Assembly (NCBI GenBank): GCA_039683515.1
Contig: JBDKRG010000008.1
Coordinates: forward strand, 120,448-184,447
DNA length: 64,000 nt
Reading direction: 5' to 3'
Source: JAJFUE01 sp039683515
GTDB lineage: Bacteria > Sumerlaeota > Sumerlaeia > MVZB01
Part shown: one piece after another, positions 43,351 to 53,611 of the stretch
Layout of the letters: the number at the start of each line of letters is the position of its first letter
Numbering within the stretch: position 1 is the first letter of the stretch
Program-made: the position numbers and the translations under genes
Notes under the pieces: generated by a model
What the model saw: only the letters and a program-made list of their open reading frames with translations
Databases searched by the model: none
Told to the model about the DNA's origin: nothing

Positions 43351-44979
43351 ATGCGTCAAGACATCTCAAATTCCGGATCGGCGTTCGCGTCCCTGGCGTT
43401 TCCGCTGCTCGTCGCGCTCTACCTGTTTCCGGTCTGGTATTTCCAGTATTTCCCGTCGCAGGACGGCCCCTCGCACGTCTACAACTCCTGGATCCTCTCA
43501 AAATGGGGCGAGCCCGCCGGCGGGATTTTTCGGCAGTATTACGCGGTCAACAGACGGCCCGAGCCGAACTGGGCGAGCCACATCGCGCTGGCGGGCTTGA
43601 TGCGGGCGGGTTTGTCGCCGTCCGTCGCCGAGAAAATATTCGTCAGCTTCTTGATCGTCTTTTTCGGCGGCGGGGTCGTGCTGGCGCTGGGCGCGGTCGC
43701 AAAACCGGCCCGCGCGCTGGCGCCCGTGGCTCTTCCCATGGCCGTCGGCTGGCCGCTCGGCATGGGATTCTATAACTACTGCCTGGGCGTGGCCGGATTC
43801 CTGTGGGTGTTCGCGTGGTGGTACCCGCGTCGCAACGGCATGACCGCGCCGCGCGCGATCGCCCTCGGCTCGATGGGCATTCTGCTCTATTTCGCGCACC
43901 TGGTCGCGGTCGGAGGGATCGTCATCGTCATCGGGATTGTCGCGTTCTGGGAATCGCTGGCCGAGCGTCCGTTTGGCCCCGCGCTCAGGAAGCGGCTTCT
44001 GCCGGCGGCGCTGGCGTTCATACCGGCCGTGGCGCTCGGGCTGGCGTATGTCGCCGCCAGCGTGGCGCGGGGCCAGATGCGCGAGATCCCCGCGATGGGG
44101 GCCGGCCTCCGGGAGATCGGGAGGCTGCTGACGCTGCAAAACCTGATGGTCTGTTATTCCACCGCCGAGGTCTTCCCCGCGGCGCTGCTGGCGATCTCCA
44201 TGCTGGCCTCGGCCGGCCTGGCGCTGGCCCAGATCCGGCGCGATCGTGCCGGCCTTCGTTCGGGAGGCGGGTTGCTGGTCGCGGCGATCGGCTTGTTGCT
44301 CCTGTATTGCGTCGCGCCGGACAAGGTCGCCGGCGGCACGTATTTCCATCAACGCCTCGCGCCGTTCATCTGGCTGATGCTGCTGCTGTGGCTCGGGGCC
44401 GATGGCCTGCGGGGGCGGCGCCTCGCGCATTGGCTGCGCGTCTCGGGCATTGCCGTTGCGCTTGCCTTTGGCTGCATGCGCATTGCCCAGTTCGCCCGGC
44501 TGAACGACTACCTCGCCGAATACGTTTCGGTCGGCGGGGCCATCCAGGCGCCGGCCACGGTCCTGCCGCTGTGTTTCTCGCCGCGCGGAGAGGGGCGGTC
44601 GGGGTTTGTGCTGTCGGCCGAGATCGCCCCGTTCAGCCATGCCTCGGGCTACCTGGCCGCCGGCCGCCCGATCGTCGACCTGAGCGACTACGAAGGCGCG
44701 ATGAAATACTTCCCGCTTGTCTGGCGACCCGAGCTCAGCCCGTGTTATCACATCTGCCCGGATATTTTCGACGATCCGTTCCATGCCGATCTTCTGGATT
44801 ACACGAACCGCACCGGGGGGCGCGGCCGGATCGATTATGTGCTGGTCTGGTCGAACCCGGACTTCCCGCTGCCGGCCGATCTGGTCGACCCCGTCAGGCG
44901 CCAGCTCGAGGCCGGGTTCAAGCCGGTCATGACCTCCCGGCCGCGCGGCTGCGCGCGCCTCTACGCGCGGGTCCGATAA
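43351..44979 (+). CDS. Multi-pass membrane protein, GT-C-like (paralogue 2)
   Basis: 542 aa, same topology as the preceding gene. It keeps FPSQDGPSHVYNSWI, RRPEPNWASH, GWPLGMGFYNYCLG, ASGYLAAGRPIVDLSDYEGA and GRIDYVLVWSNP. Conservation is highest in the first periplasmic loop and the C-terminal exported domain, which suggests these hold the active or binding site. No named family is recognised. The copies have diverged mainly in the membrane helices. It lies 114 bp before the ornithine cyclodeaminase-family gene. Confidence 0.7.
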   Translation: MRQDISNSGSAFASLAFPLLVALYLFPVWYFQYFPSQDGPSHVYNSWILSKWGEPAGGIFRQYYAVNRRPEPNWASHIALAGLMRAGLSPSVAEKIFVSFLIVFFGGGVVLALGAVAKPARALAPVALPMAVGWPLGMGFYNYCLGVAGFLWVFAWWYPRRNGMTAPRAIALGSMGILLYFAHLVAVGGIVIVIGIVAFWESLAERPFGPALRKRLLPAALAFIPAVALGLAYVAASVARGQMREIPAMGAGLREIGRLLTLQNLMVCYSTAEVFPAALLAISMLASAGLALAQIRRDRAGLRSGGGLLVAAIGLLLLYCVAPDKVAGGTYFHQRLAPFIWLMLLLWLGADGLRGRRLAHWLRVSGIAVALAFGCMRIAQFARLNDYLAEYVSVGGAIQAPATVLPLCFSPRGEGRSGFVLSAEIAPFSHASGYLAAGRPIVDLSDYEGAMKYFPLVWRPELSPCYHICPDIFDDPFHADLLDYTNRTGGRGRIDYVLVWSNPDFPLPADLVDPVRRQLEAGFKPVMTSRPRGCARLYARVR

Positions 44980-45093
44980 AAAGTATTCCGGGCAACAGGA
45001 ACCGCCGGCCTTTGACGCGCCCTGTAATTTTTATTAATCTCCGCCCCCGATTGCATTACCATGATCATTACACTGATGAACGGAGGAACGCCC

Positions 45094-46050
45094 ATGGACT
45101 TCAGGGTCTTGGATGCAAAGGCGATCAAGGATCTGATCGGCATCGGCGAAGTGGTGACGGCCGTCGAAGACATCTTTAAAGCCTACGGCCGGGGCGACGT
45201 GCGCATGCCGAGCAAGATCTACCTCGACGTCTCGGGCGGGGATTTCCGCGCGATGCCCGCTTCCGTCCCGGGCCTGGCCGGCGTCAAGTGGGTCAACGTT
45301 CACGTCGGCAACGCGGCGCTCGGCATCCCGACCGTCATGGCCATGATCCTGATCAACGATCCCAGGACCGGCCAGCCGCTGGCGCTGCTGGACGGCACGT
45401 GGATCACGCAGGCCCGCACCGGCGCGGCGGCCGCGGTCGCCACCAAACACCTCGCGCGCCCCGATTCCGAGACCGTCGGCATGATCGGCTGCGGCGGGCA
45501 GTCGGCGACGATGCTGCGCGCCATCGCCTCCGTCATGAAGATCGAAAAGCTGTATCTGGCCGACAAGAATCACGACCACGCCGAGGAACTCGCCCGCCAG
45601 TTCGCCGACATCGGCGTCCATATCGTCGACACGCAGCTGGCGGCCGCGGCCGACGTCGTCTGCACCCTCACGCCGTCGCGCGCGCCGATCGTCATGGCCG
45701 ACTGGATCGAGCCCGGCACGCACATCAACGCCATGGGCGCCGACGCCGTCGGCAAGGAGGAGCTCGACCCGGAGATCCTCAGGCAGGCGAGCGTCTTCGT
45801 CGACGACTGGACGCAGGCGTCGCACTCGGGCGAGATCAACGTCCCGCTCAAGAACGGCGTCATTCAGTCGGTCGCCGGCTCGATCTGCGACGTGCTCGTC
45901 GGCAAGATCCCGGGCCGCACGCGGGTCGACGAGATCACCGTGTTTGACTCGACCGGCCTCGCCATTCAGGATATGGCCGTGGCCAAGCTCGTCTGGGATC
46001 GCGCCGTCGAGCGCGACGCCGGCGTCAAGCTGGATTTCAAGACGCGGTGA
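45094..46050 (+). CDS. Ornithine cyclodeaminase / mu-crystallin family dehydrogenase
   Basis: 318 aa from ATG 45094, with GGAGG 7 nt upstream. NAD(P)-dependent family that includes ornithine cyclodeaminase, archaeal-type alanine dehydrogenase and lysine cyclodeaminase. Marks are RMPSKIYLD and GVKWVNVHVGN (substrate Lys region), TWITQARTGAAAAVA, the Rossmann GMIGCGGQSATML, ADVVCTLTPSRAPIV, HINAMGADAVGKEEL and FDSTGLAIQDMA. All core positions look intact. The substrate cannot be set by motif alone. Its stop overlaps the next start as GTGA, so the amino-acid enzyme and GT39-like membrane protein are coupled. Confidence 0.87.
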   Translation: MDFRVLDAKAIKDLIGIGEVVTAVEDIFKAYGRGDVRMPSKIYLDVSGGDFRAMPASVPGLAGVKWVNVHVGNAALGIPTVMAMILINDPRTGQPLALLDGTWITQARTGAAAAVATKHLARPDSETVGMIGCGGQSATMLRAIASVMKIEKLYLADKNHDHAEELARQFADIGVHIVDTQLAAAADVVCTLTPSRAPIVMADWIEPGTHINAMGADAVGKEELDPEILRQASVFVDDWTQASHSGEINVPLKNGVIQSVAGSICDVLVGKIPGRTRVDEITVFDSTGLAIQDMAVAKLVWDRAVERDAGVKLDFKTR

Positions 46051-48617
46051 ATGCACAACACGTGAGCACGCTTCAATCCCGCATTTTTGCCTCACGCCGT
46101 TGGTGGATTTGGTTGATCCTCGCCGGCGCGCTCTGGCTGCGCTGGGACGGGTGGAGCCGCCCGGTCAACGAGGACGAGGCGTATTTCTACCTCGAGCCTT
46201 CGATCCTGTTTCAGAACCCGGCCATGCAGGCGACGCGCGCCTCGGCCTCGGCGTATTTCACCAGCTACACGATGTTCAAGTTCGTCGGCCTGCTGCGCGC
46301 GACGGGCCACATCGAGCTCGTCCGGCTGCCGTTTCTCCTCATCGGGCTCATGGGGATCTGGTTCGGCTGGAAGCTGGGCCGCGCGGCCGGCGGCTGGCTG
46401 ATGGCGTTCGTGTTTGCGCTCGTGCTGGCGCTGTGGCCGTTCAAGGCCTACAGCGACGTCGAAATCCGCTACTACTGCCTGATGCTCAGCCTGCCGGTCG
46501 GCGAATTATGGCTTCTTGAGCGATGGCGCCGTCGGCCGGCGTGGCCGGGGTTCCTGTCGGCGACGGCCGTCACCGCGTTCGCCGCGCTGGTCCAGGTCAT
46601 GTCGCTCATCCTCGTCGCGGCGCCGTGGATCTACGCGGCCTGGATCGCGTTCGAGTCGCGCCGGCAATTCAGGGCGCGGCGATTCGCCGTCCGCTACGCC
46701 GCGCAGGTGCTGGCGCTTTTGCTGGCGAGCGCCGCGCTCGTGTGTTTCAACCGCGGCCCGGCGTGGTTCAACGAGCGGTTCGGCCTGCGCATCGACGTCA
46801 CCGAGAATCCGGAGATCACGCGCGCCCGCGAGGAGGGCCGGCTGTTCGGCCCCAAGATCGAGCGCGGCGCGCCCGACGTCCCTTCGCCGCTCAAGGCGCT
46901 GGCCTGGAGCGGCGCCGCGATCGGAAACTCGCTGGCCGGGCGAAACGCCCCGCGCCTGTTCGGGCTTCAGGAAACGCCGCCCTTTTTCTGGACGCTATTT
47001 ACCGGTCTCGGCGGGCGCGGGGATTTCGTCCCCGGCGACTGGGCTAACGTCGCGCTTCTGCTCGCGCTCCTGCTCGGTTCGGCGGCGCTGGCCAGGCGAT
47101 CGCCGCCGCTGGTCGTCTCGGCGTGGGCGATCCTGCTTGCCAACGCCATGCTGATCGATCTCAACCGCCATCTGTACATGGTCGCGATGCGCTATTACGC
47201 GCTCGGCGGGCTGATGGTCGTCCTCCTGGCCGCGGCGGGGATCGGCTGGCTGCTTCAGGTTGCGCTTTGGCCGGCCCGGTGCATCGGCCGGCGCCGCCAT
47301 GCGTCGGCGACCGTCGCCGCGGCGCTCGTGATCGGGATCGTTTCCTTCGCCGCGCTAGAGCGGCCGGTCCGCGCGCGGACCGGCTACTTTATCCAGGACT
47401 GGAAGGGGCTCTACCGGCTCGGGGCGGCGCGTTTCCCGCAGGGCGCGTATTTCATCGGCATGGCCGCCCCGTCGCAGCAGCTCTACAACGACCTCGCCGT
47501 CGCGCGCTCATCCGAAGAGAGCCCGGCCGATTACTGGGCCTCGCCGCGGCGCAACCGCGTCGAGGAGGCCTACGAGCATCCGGGCTGGACCGACATGGCG
47601 CTCCTCGAGCAGCTCAACCCGTTCGCCGGTCTCGTCACGTTCATGCCCGAATACTGGCGCGGCGATTTCTTCCCGCTCTACCGCTACAAAACCATGCTTC
47701 CGCAGGAGCCCATCCGGCTTTTCGGCGTGCGCGGGCGGCTGGCGCCGCTCGGGCGCATGTTTTTTGTGTGCCGCGGCCGCGCCACCATGCCACTTTTGCC
47801 GCGGTTTTCCGTGAACGGGCCGGTCTCGCGCCTGGATTGCCACTTCGAGGTGCCGGGTGTTTACGAAATCCTCGTCGGCGAGAGCCGGTCGGCGAAGCTG
47901 ACGTCGCTCAAGGTCGACGGCCGCACTCTCCCGTTCGACGTGATCGAGCGGCGCGAGCCATGGGCGCTGCCGGAAAATCTGGACACGCGTTGGTGCGATC
48001 CGGCCGAGTCAGGGCACAATCCGGTCTTTCTCGCGCCCGCGCGGCTATGCCGGGCGCGGTTCAGCTCGCCGGTTTATTTCGGCACGACGCAGACGCTCGA
48101 GCTGGCATGGTCGGACCGCCTCACGACATCGGTTCCGGTGATCGACCTGCGCCTCGTCGAGGGCGAATGGATTCCGGCGAGCAAATCGATCAGCGCCGGC
48201 GGCGCCCGTGCCTGGCGCGACGGCTCCGCCTTCTATTTCAATGTCCCGATCCGGATCGAAAAGCCCGACAAGCCGATCCTCGACGCCACGCTCTACCTGG
48301 ACGGGCCGGGTGCCGGCGTGATCGCGAAACGGCCGCATCACATTCTTCTCAGGATGCGCGGGATCAACCAGGGTGACGCCGTCTGCGGCGACCCGCTGCG
48401 CATCCCGAACGACGTGGCGCGCCGCTTCGTCGGCAAACCGCTGCGGCTCGGCCTCGCGCTGAGCGACGCCGTCGAAACTTCCGGCCGCGCCGCTCTGGCG
48501 CCCGAGACAATCATCGCCCCCAACCGCCGGCTCGGCGCCGGCCTGTTCCTCGCCGGTTACTACCAGTTCGTCGAGCGCGACGGCCGGATCGAAGTCATGG
48601 TCGGGAAGGATCCTTGA
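46047..48617 (+). CDS. GT39/ArnT-like membrane glycosyltransferase with C-terminal exported domain
   Basis: 856 aa. GTG start overlapping the upstream stop (GTGA). The first outer loop has RPVNEDEAYFYLEP, the Asp-Glu pair of GT-C enzymes (PMT/ArnT type). About 10 membrane segments run to residue 450, then a large periplasmic C-terminal part (about 460-856) of mainly beta strands ends in a GYYQFVERDGRIEVMVG-like module. It would use a polyprenyl-phosphate sugar to modify a lipid, glycan or protein outside the membrane. Coupling to the ornithine cyclodeaminase-family gene is unexplained. It overlaps the convergent DUF2892 gene by 23 bp. Confidence 0.72.
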   Translation: MNAQHVSTLQSRIFASRRWWIWLILAGALWLRWDGWSRPVNEDEAYFYLEPSILFQNPAMQATRASASAYFTSYTMFKFVGLLRATGHIELVRLPFLLIGLMGIWFGWKLGRAAGGWLMAFVFALVLALWPFKAYSDVEIRYYCLMLSLPVGELWLLERWRRRPAWPGFLSATAVTAFAALVQVMSLILVAAPWIYAAWIAFESRRQFRARRFAVRYAAQVLALLLASAALVCFNRGPAWFNERFGLRIDVTENPEITRAREEGRLFGPKIERGAPDVPSPLKALAWSGAAIGNSLAGRNAPRLFGLQETPPFFWTLFTGLGGRGDFVPGDWANVALLLALLLGSAALARRSPPLVVSAWAILLANAMLIDLNRHLYMVAMRYYALGGLMVVLLAAAGIGWLLQVALWPARCIGRRRHASATVAAALVIGIVSFAALERPVRARTGYFIQDWKGLYRLGAARFPQGAYFIGMAAPSQQLYNDLAVARSSEESPADYWASPRRNRVEEAYEHPGWTDMALLEQLNPFAGLVTFMPEYWRGDFFPLYRYKTMLPQEPIRLFGVRGRLAPLGRMFFVCRGRATMPLLPRFSVNGPVSRLDCHFEVPGVYEILVGESRSAKLTSLKVDGRTLPFDVIERREPWALPENLDTRWCDPAESGHNPVFLAPARLCRARFSSPVYFGTTQTLELAWSDRLTTSVPVIDLRLVEGEWIPASKSISAGGARAWRDGSAFYFNVPIRIEKPDKPILDATLYLDGPGAGVIAKRPHHILLRMRGINQGDAVCGDPLRIPNDVARRFVGKPLRLGLALSDAVETSGRAALAPETIIAPNRRLGAGLFLAGYYQFVERDGRIEVMVGKDP

Positions 48618-48831
48618 TGGCCGGTTCGCGCATCTCGGCCTCGCTGCGGATGCCGCAGCATTTGCGCAGGATGTCGTCCATCAGGCACCAGCCGGTCAGC
48701 GCCGACTGGAACAGGTTGAGCCCCACGAACGCCGTCAGCAGCAGCCACCACATGCTCACCGTCGCGACCAGCACGACGCTCAGCAGGATCAGGCCGCCCG
48801 CGATCAGCCGGATATATCGTTCGCGCGCCAT
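48595..48831 (-). CDS. DUF2892 (YgaP-like) small membrane protein
   Basis: 78 aa. GGAGG lies 6 nt before the ATG. ERYIRLIAGGLILLSVVL and WWLLLTAFVGLNLFQSALTG with WCLMDDILRKCCG are the two-helix DUF2892 pattern, which also forms the C-terminal membrane part of the YgaP rhodanese. Cys residues flank the second helix. The role is unknown; it is often near sulfur or stress genes, but none is seen here. Confidence 0.85.
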   Translation of the reverse strand: MARERYIRLIAGGLILLSVVLVATVSMWWLLLTAFVGLNLFQSALTGWCLMDDILRKCCGIRSEAEMREPAIKDPSRP

Positions 48832-48922
48832 GGCGTGCCTCCTTCAAGGTGCTACAGATTAGACACTCCGGCTTGCGAAAGCTGACAGATTTCCCGCTTG
48901 GAAGCCTCTCCGGAAATGTATC

Positions 48923-48960
48923 CGTTCGTGCTCGTGCTCGTAATCGTAATCGTAATCGAA
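48923..48960 (+). repeat. TCGTGCTCG-(TAATCG)n tract
   Basis: CGTTCGTGCTCGTGCTCG followed by three TAATCG units, in the gap between two leftward genes. Same family as 4621-4662. Confidence 0.85.
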
Positions 48961-48976
48961 CCAACCGCCAAAGCGG

Positions 48977-49059
48977 TTGACAAAAAGGATGGGTGAATAG
49001 CCGGCTGTGGCGCCGGCGCCCTCGCCGGCGATTCCTATCGCCGGAGAGCTTTTGTCAAC
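48977..49059 (-). other. 3'-UTR stem structure after the two-component operon
   Basis: GTTGACAAAAAG (48977-48988) pairs with CTTTTGTCAAC (49049-49059), the latter containing the stop codon of the 49055 gene. Two GC-rich hairpins (CGCCGGCG-CCCT-CGCCGGCG; CGCCGG dyads) lie inside. On the minus strand the structure ends in CCTTTTTGTC, so it may act as a terminator or 3' stabiliser. Confidence 0.45.
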
Positions 49060-50040
49060 GGTCAGAGCTTCCGGGCTGCGCGGTTGGTGATGCGTTGTTG
49101 CCCGCCGGCCCGGGGCGCTTTTGGCCCGGCTCGTCGGCCTGGAGCATCTGGCGCAGGCGGGCGATTTCCTGGTCCTGGCGCTCGAGGTCCTGGCGCAGCA
49201 CCGCCTGCTGGCGCTCGAGCTGGCTGAGCCGGCCGATCATGTTGCGACGCATCTCGCCGGGGGCCATCCCGTGAGGCGGCCCGCCCGCGGGCGGGCGCCG
49301 CACGAGCGTCGGCACCGATTCGATCAGGTATTCGCCGTAGTCGACGCCCATCACCTGCGTGATGAAGCCATGGGCGTCATCCTTTTTCAGCGCGGCGATC
49401 CCCTCGCGCCAGCGTTTCATTCGGTCGCGCTCGGTGTTGGTGATCCGGGTGCCGGCCAGCGAGTCGTCGATCAGCTTGCCGAGCGTCGGCATCCAGCGCT
49501 CGCGGTTGATCATCGCCTGGCGCAGGATCCTGGCGGCGTCCTCGTTGTTGGCGCGGTCGACTTCGATGAGCGTGTGCATCTGCCCGAGCTGCCGGTCGAT
49601 TTCCTTGCGCTCGAGGACGGAGATCGGGTCGATCTGGCCCGGCTTGACGCGGTCCTTTTTCTCGGTCAGCGACGCCATGATCTGCTCGCGGCGGGTGTTG
49701 TTCTCCTTGAAGCGCCGCGCCGCCTCCTGAAGCCGGCCGTCGGCGTCGTGCCAGCGCGCGATGGAATCGAGCACCGGCCGCTGCTGGCCCGGCCCGCCGC
49801 CCGGCCGTCCCCGCCAGGCGCGCCCTGGTCCGCTCGTCGGCGCATCGGCGTGCCGGGGCGCGGCCGCGGCGGGGGCGCCGGCCTTGGGCTGCCCCGAGAC
49901 CGTGATCAATTCCGCGGGCCGGGCGGATTTGGTTTCGGCCGGCCCGGTGTTTTCGTCGTCGCCCAACCCGAGCGCGGTGAACGTCATCGCCATGAGGGCG
50001 ATGGCGATCAGCATCGGTTTTGGTCTTGCGATGTGCGTGG

Positions 50041-50044
<4 letters not shown>
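49055..50044 (-). CDS. Exported helical protein encoded with a two-component system
   Basis: 329 aa. Signal peptide about 1-27 (KPMLIAIALMAMTFTALGLG). A Pro/Ala/Gly-rich stretch (40-90) is followed by charged helices: ARWHDADGRLQEAARRFKEN, MASLTEKKDRVKPGQ, MINRERWMPTLGKLI, and a C-terminal coiled coil LSQLERQQAVLRQDLERQD. Its start overlaps the response-regulator stop as ATGA, so it is translationally coupled. Position suggests a periplasmic accessory or output of the system, analogous to ZraP with ZraSR, although no ZraP motif is seen. The function is unknown. Confidence 0.7.
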
Positions 50045-51441
<1,397 letters not shown>

Positions 51442-51460
51442 CGTTATCTCTCAATTTCTT

Positions 51461-51502
51461 CGTACTTCGTGCGTCGTGCGTCGTGCTCGTAATCGTAATC
51501 GA
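51461..51502 (+). repeat. TCGTGCGTCGTG-(TAATCG)n tract inside the two-component operon
   Basis: Copy between the kinase stop and regulator start: CGTACTTCGTGCGTCG units then TAATCG units. It lies in the intergenic RNA of a presumed operon. Confidence 0.85.
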
Positions 51503-51518
51503 CACACTCGAGCCCCCG

Positions 51519-53105
51519 CTATTCCCCGTCCTCGCCGTCGTTCCGCTCCGCCTCCACCGCCTCGCGCGCCACGGCCCGCCGCGGGTCGATCGAGATGTGG
51601 TTCAGCGGCGGGCCGTCTTCCGAGCGCGGCAGGACGAGGTCGAGGCACGTCCCGCGGCCGACGCCGGGGTTGGCCAGCGTAAGCGTCCCGCCGGCCGCGA
51701 TCGCAATCTGGTGGCTCACCGCCAGGCCGAGCCCCGCGCCGCCGGGCCGCGTCGTGAAGAACGGCTCGAAGATCCGCGCGGCGATCTGGGCGGGGATGCC
51801 CGGCCCCTCGTCCTTGACCTTGATCGAAAGCTGCCGGGGGGCGGCCTCGACTTGCAGCCACACGCGCCCGCCCTGCGGCGAGGCCTGGATGGCGTTGAGC
51901 AGCAGGTTCATCATCACCTGCCGCAGCCGCGCCGAGCCGATCCGCGCCCGCCACTTGGCCGGGACCTGGCCCTGCTCGGCTGGGATGTCGAGTTCCAGGG
52001 CGACGCCGTGGCGCTCGGCGGCCGAACGCAGCATGCTCATGACGCCCTGGGCCACCGCCAGCACCGGCGCGGCCTCGGGCTCGCCGGCCGCGTGCACGCC
52101 GCGCGTGGCGTCCAGGAACTGGCCGACGAGGTGATCCATGCGCTCGATCTCCTCGACGATTTCGCGGCACGCCCCGAGCGACTCCTCGTCCGCCCCCGCG
52201 CCGATCAGCCCGTGCTCGAGGTCCTCGGTGTAGGCGCGCATGATCCCGAGCGGGTTGCGCAGCTCGTGGGCGAAGCCGGCGGCCAGCGTCCCCATCGAGG
52301 CGAGCCGGTCGGCCTCGGCCACCTGCCGCTCGATGAGCTGCTGGCGCCGCAGCAGCCTGAAGATGAGCACGCCGATCAGCGCGATGAGCAGCGTCCAGAC
52401 CATCCCCGCCCGGCTGAGCGTGTCCGACAGCTTTTCGATCTGCGAGAGGTAGGTGCGGCCCGCGACCAGGCAGACCAGGGCCTGAACGGCCGGCTCGCTC
52501 GCCGCCACCTTGGCGGGCGGCGGGGTGTCGCGCGCCTCCCCGGCCGCCGCGTCCTCCAAGTTGAGGTTGCGCATTGTGTAGATCGGCAGGTAGAAACGCT
52601 TGAACGGCAGGTCCCCGGCCCGGTACGCCGGCGACGCCTCGGCCATCCCCGCCAGCGCGCCCGAGATCTCGCTCTCGTCGAGGCGCGCGTATTCGAACGG
52701 CCGCAGGATCGCGTTGGGATCGGAGGTGTCGTACAGGACCCGACCGGCCGTGCTGATGACCACCACCCGCTCCAGCCGCGCCTTGAGCATGAGGTTGAAA
52801 ACCGGCAGCGTCAGCTCGCGGTCCAGCCCCATGGCGTAAAGCTCGGGGTCGGGGGTCCGGCTGACGCCGTCGGAACCGGTCCACATGCTGTCCTGCTCGA
52901 GCTGGGCCATGGCCTGGACCGGCTCCTGGAGCTGGACCGAGGCCACCCGCGCCAGGTCGGCCAGGTGGCTGCCGAGCTCGTCTTCCTTGGAGTATTGGGC
53001 GACCTGGACGGCATACCACCCGCCGAGATACTGCAGGACCAGGATGGCCATGAGCAGCACCCCGGCCCAGACGCCGGTCCATCGCCAGGAAGATTTCGGG
53101 TTCAT
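51519..53105 (-). CDS. Membrane sensor histidine kinase
   Basis: 528 aa from ATG 53105 (AAGGGA 7 nt upstream). TM1 is about 12-29 and TM2 about 236-252, enclosing a periplasmic sensor domain of about 205 residues (DELGSHLADLARVASVQL; ERVVVISTAGRVLYDTS is dCache-like). The cytoplasmic kinase has H-box GFAHELRNPLGI with His280, N-box NLLLNAIQAS, DEGPGIP, FEPFFTT and GAGLGLAVS. It phosphorylates the NtrC-type regulator encoded next. The ligand is unknown. A TTGCnGTAC dyad overlaps its Shine-Dalgarno region and may be an operator. Confidence 0.92.
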   Translation of the reverse strand: MNPKSSWRWTGVWAGVLLMAILVLQYLGGWYAVQVAQYSKEDELGSHLADLARVASVQLQEPVQAMAQLEQDSMWTGSDGVSRTPDPELYAMGLDRELTLPVFNLMLKARLERVVVISTAGRVLYDTSDPNAILRPFEYARLDESEISGALAGMAEASPAYRAGDLPFKRFYLPIYTMRNLNLEDAAAGEARDTPPPAKVAASEPAVQALVCLVAGRTYLSQIEKLSDTLSRAGMVWTLLIALIGVLIFRLLRRQQLIERQVAEADRLASMGTLAAGFAHELRNPLGIMRAYTEDLEHGLIGAGADEESLGACREIVEEIERMDHLVGQFLDATRGVHAAGEPEAAPVLAVAQGVMSMLRSAAERHGVALELDIPAEQGQVPAKWRARIGSARLRQVMMNLLLNAIQASPQGGRVWLQVEAAPRQLSIKVKDEGPGIPAQIAARIFEPFFTTRPGGAGLGLAVSHQIAIAAGGTLTLANPGVGRGTCLDLVLPRSEDGPPLNHISIDPRRAVAREAVEAERNDGEDGE

Positions 53106-53116
53106 GATGCGTTCCC

Positions 53117-53140
53117 TTGCCGTACGATAATGTACAGCAA
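53117..53140. promoter_or_regulatory. Operator-like dyad upstream of the kinase gene
   Basis: TTGCCGTAC-GATAAT-GTACAGCAA: 9-bp arms with one mismatch and a 6-bp spacer, 11 nt before the kinase start and touching its Shine-Dalgarno. An AT-rich TACATTAT core could hold a -10. Confidence 0.4.
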
Positions 53141-53249
53141 ATGCACCAAATCGTGCCGTTTTGCAACCAAAAAGGCACATCGTGCTCGAAATATGTCAAA
53201 AGAGCAAACCTCGGGCCAGATGGAAGGCGGTCACACGTAGAGATTGCTG

Positions 53250-53278
53250 TTGAGTGGATATAGCGCGCGTGCTATATT
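53250..53278 (+). promoter_or_regulatory. Promoter and operator of the HigB/HigA-type pair, leaderless geometry
   Basis: TTGAGT (53250-53255), 17-bp spacer, TATATT (53273-53278), then 6 nt to the toxin ATG. The perfect dyad ATATAGC-GCGCGT-GCTATAT (53258-53277) covers the spacer and -10. No Shine-Dalgarno is present. Confidence 0.65.
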
Positions 53279-53284
53279 ACGGCT

Positions 53285-53611
53285 ATGCCCAATTGGATGA
53301 TCACTTACTATAGTGAGATCGTTCAGGGGGAGATCATGGATCTGCCTGCGGGACTGCTCGCCCGATACTTGCGATACACTGACCGGATGGAGATCTATGG
53401 TCCTGATTTGGGAATGCCGCACACACGAGCAATGGGACAAGGACTCTTTGAGCTGAGATTGAAGGCAAAGGAGGGGATTGCGAGGGTTTTTTACTGCACG
53501 AACAAGGGGCGGATCGTGATCATCCTGCATTCGTTCTTGAAAAAAACACAGGCCACGCCGGCCAGAGAGTTGAACCTGGCCCGGCGACGCATGAAAGAAT
53601 TATCATCATGA
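53285..53611 (+). CDS. RelE/HigB-like toxin (phage Gp49-type)
   Basis: 108 aa. EIMDLPAGLLARYLRYTDRM, MPHTRAMGQGLFELRLKAKEGIARVFYC and GRIVIILHSFLKKTQATP match the Gp49-like RelE superfamily: the Leu-Arg-x-Lys strand, the Arg-x-Phe-Tyr strand and the His-x-Phe-x-Lys-Lys-x-x-x-Thr-Pro end are all present. These are ribosome-dependent mRNA nucleases. Toxin-first order with the XRE antitoxin overlapping by ATGA is the usual HigBA layout. Likely translated from a leaderless mRNA. Confidence 0.88.
   Translation: MPNWMITYYSEIVQGEIMDLPAGLLARYLRYTDRMEIYGPDLGMPHTRAMGQGLFELRLKAKEGIARVFYCTNKGRIVIILHSFLKKTQATPARELNLARRRMKELSS

Noticed and set aside
53140..53170. Sigma-54 promoter-like GGCACG...TGC upstream of the kinase gene
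   Set aside because: The GG to GC spacing is 13 rather than 12 bp and the -24 T is missing, so I did not annotate it.
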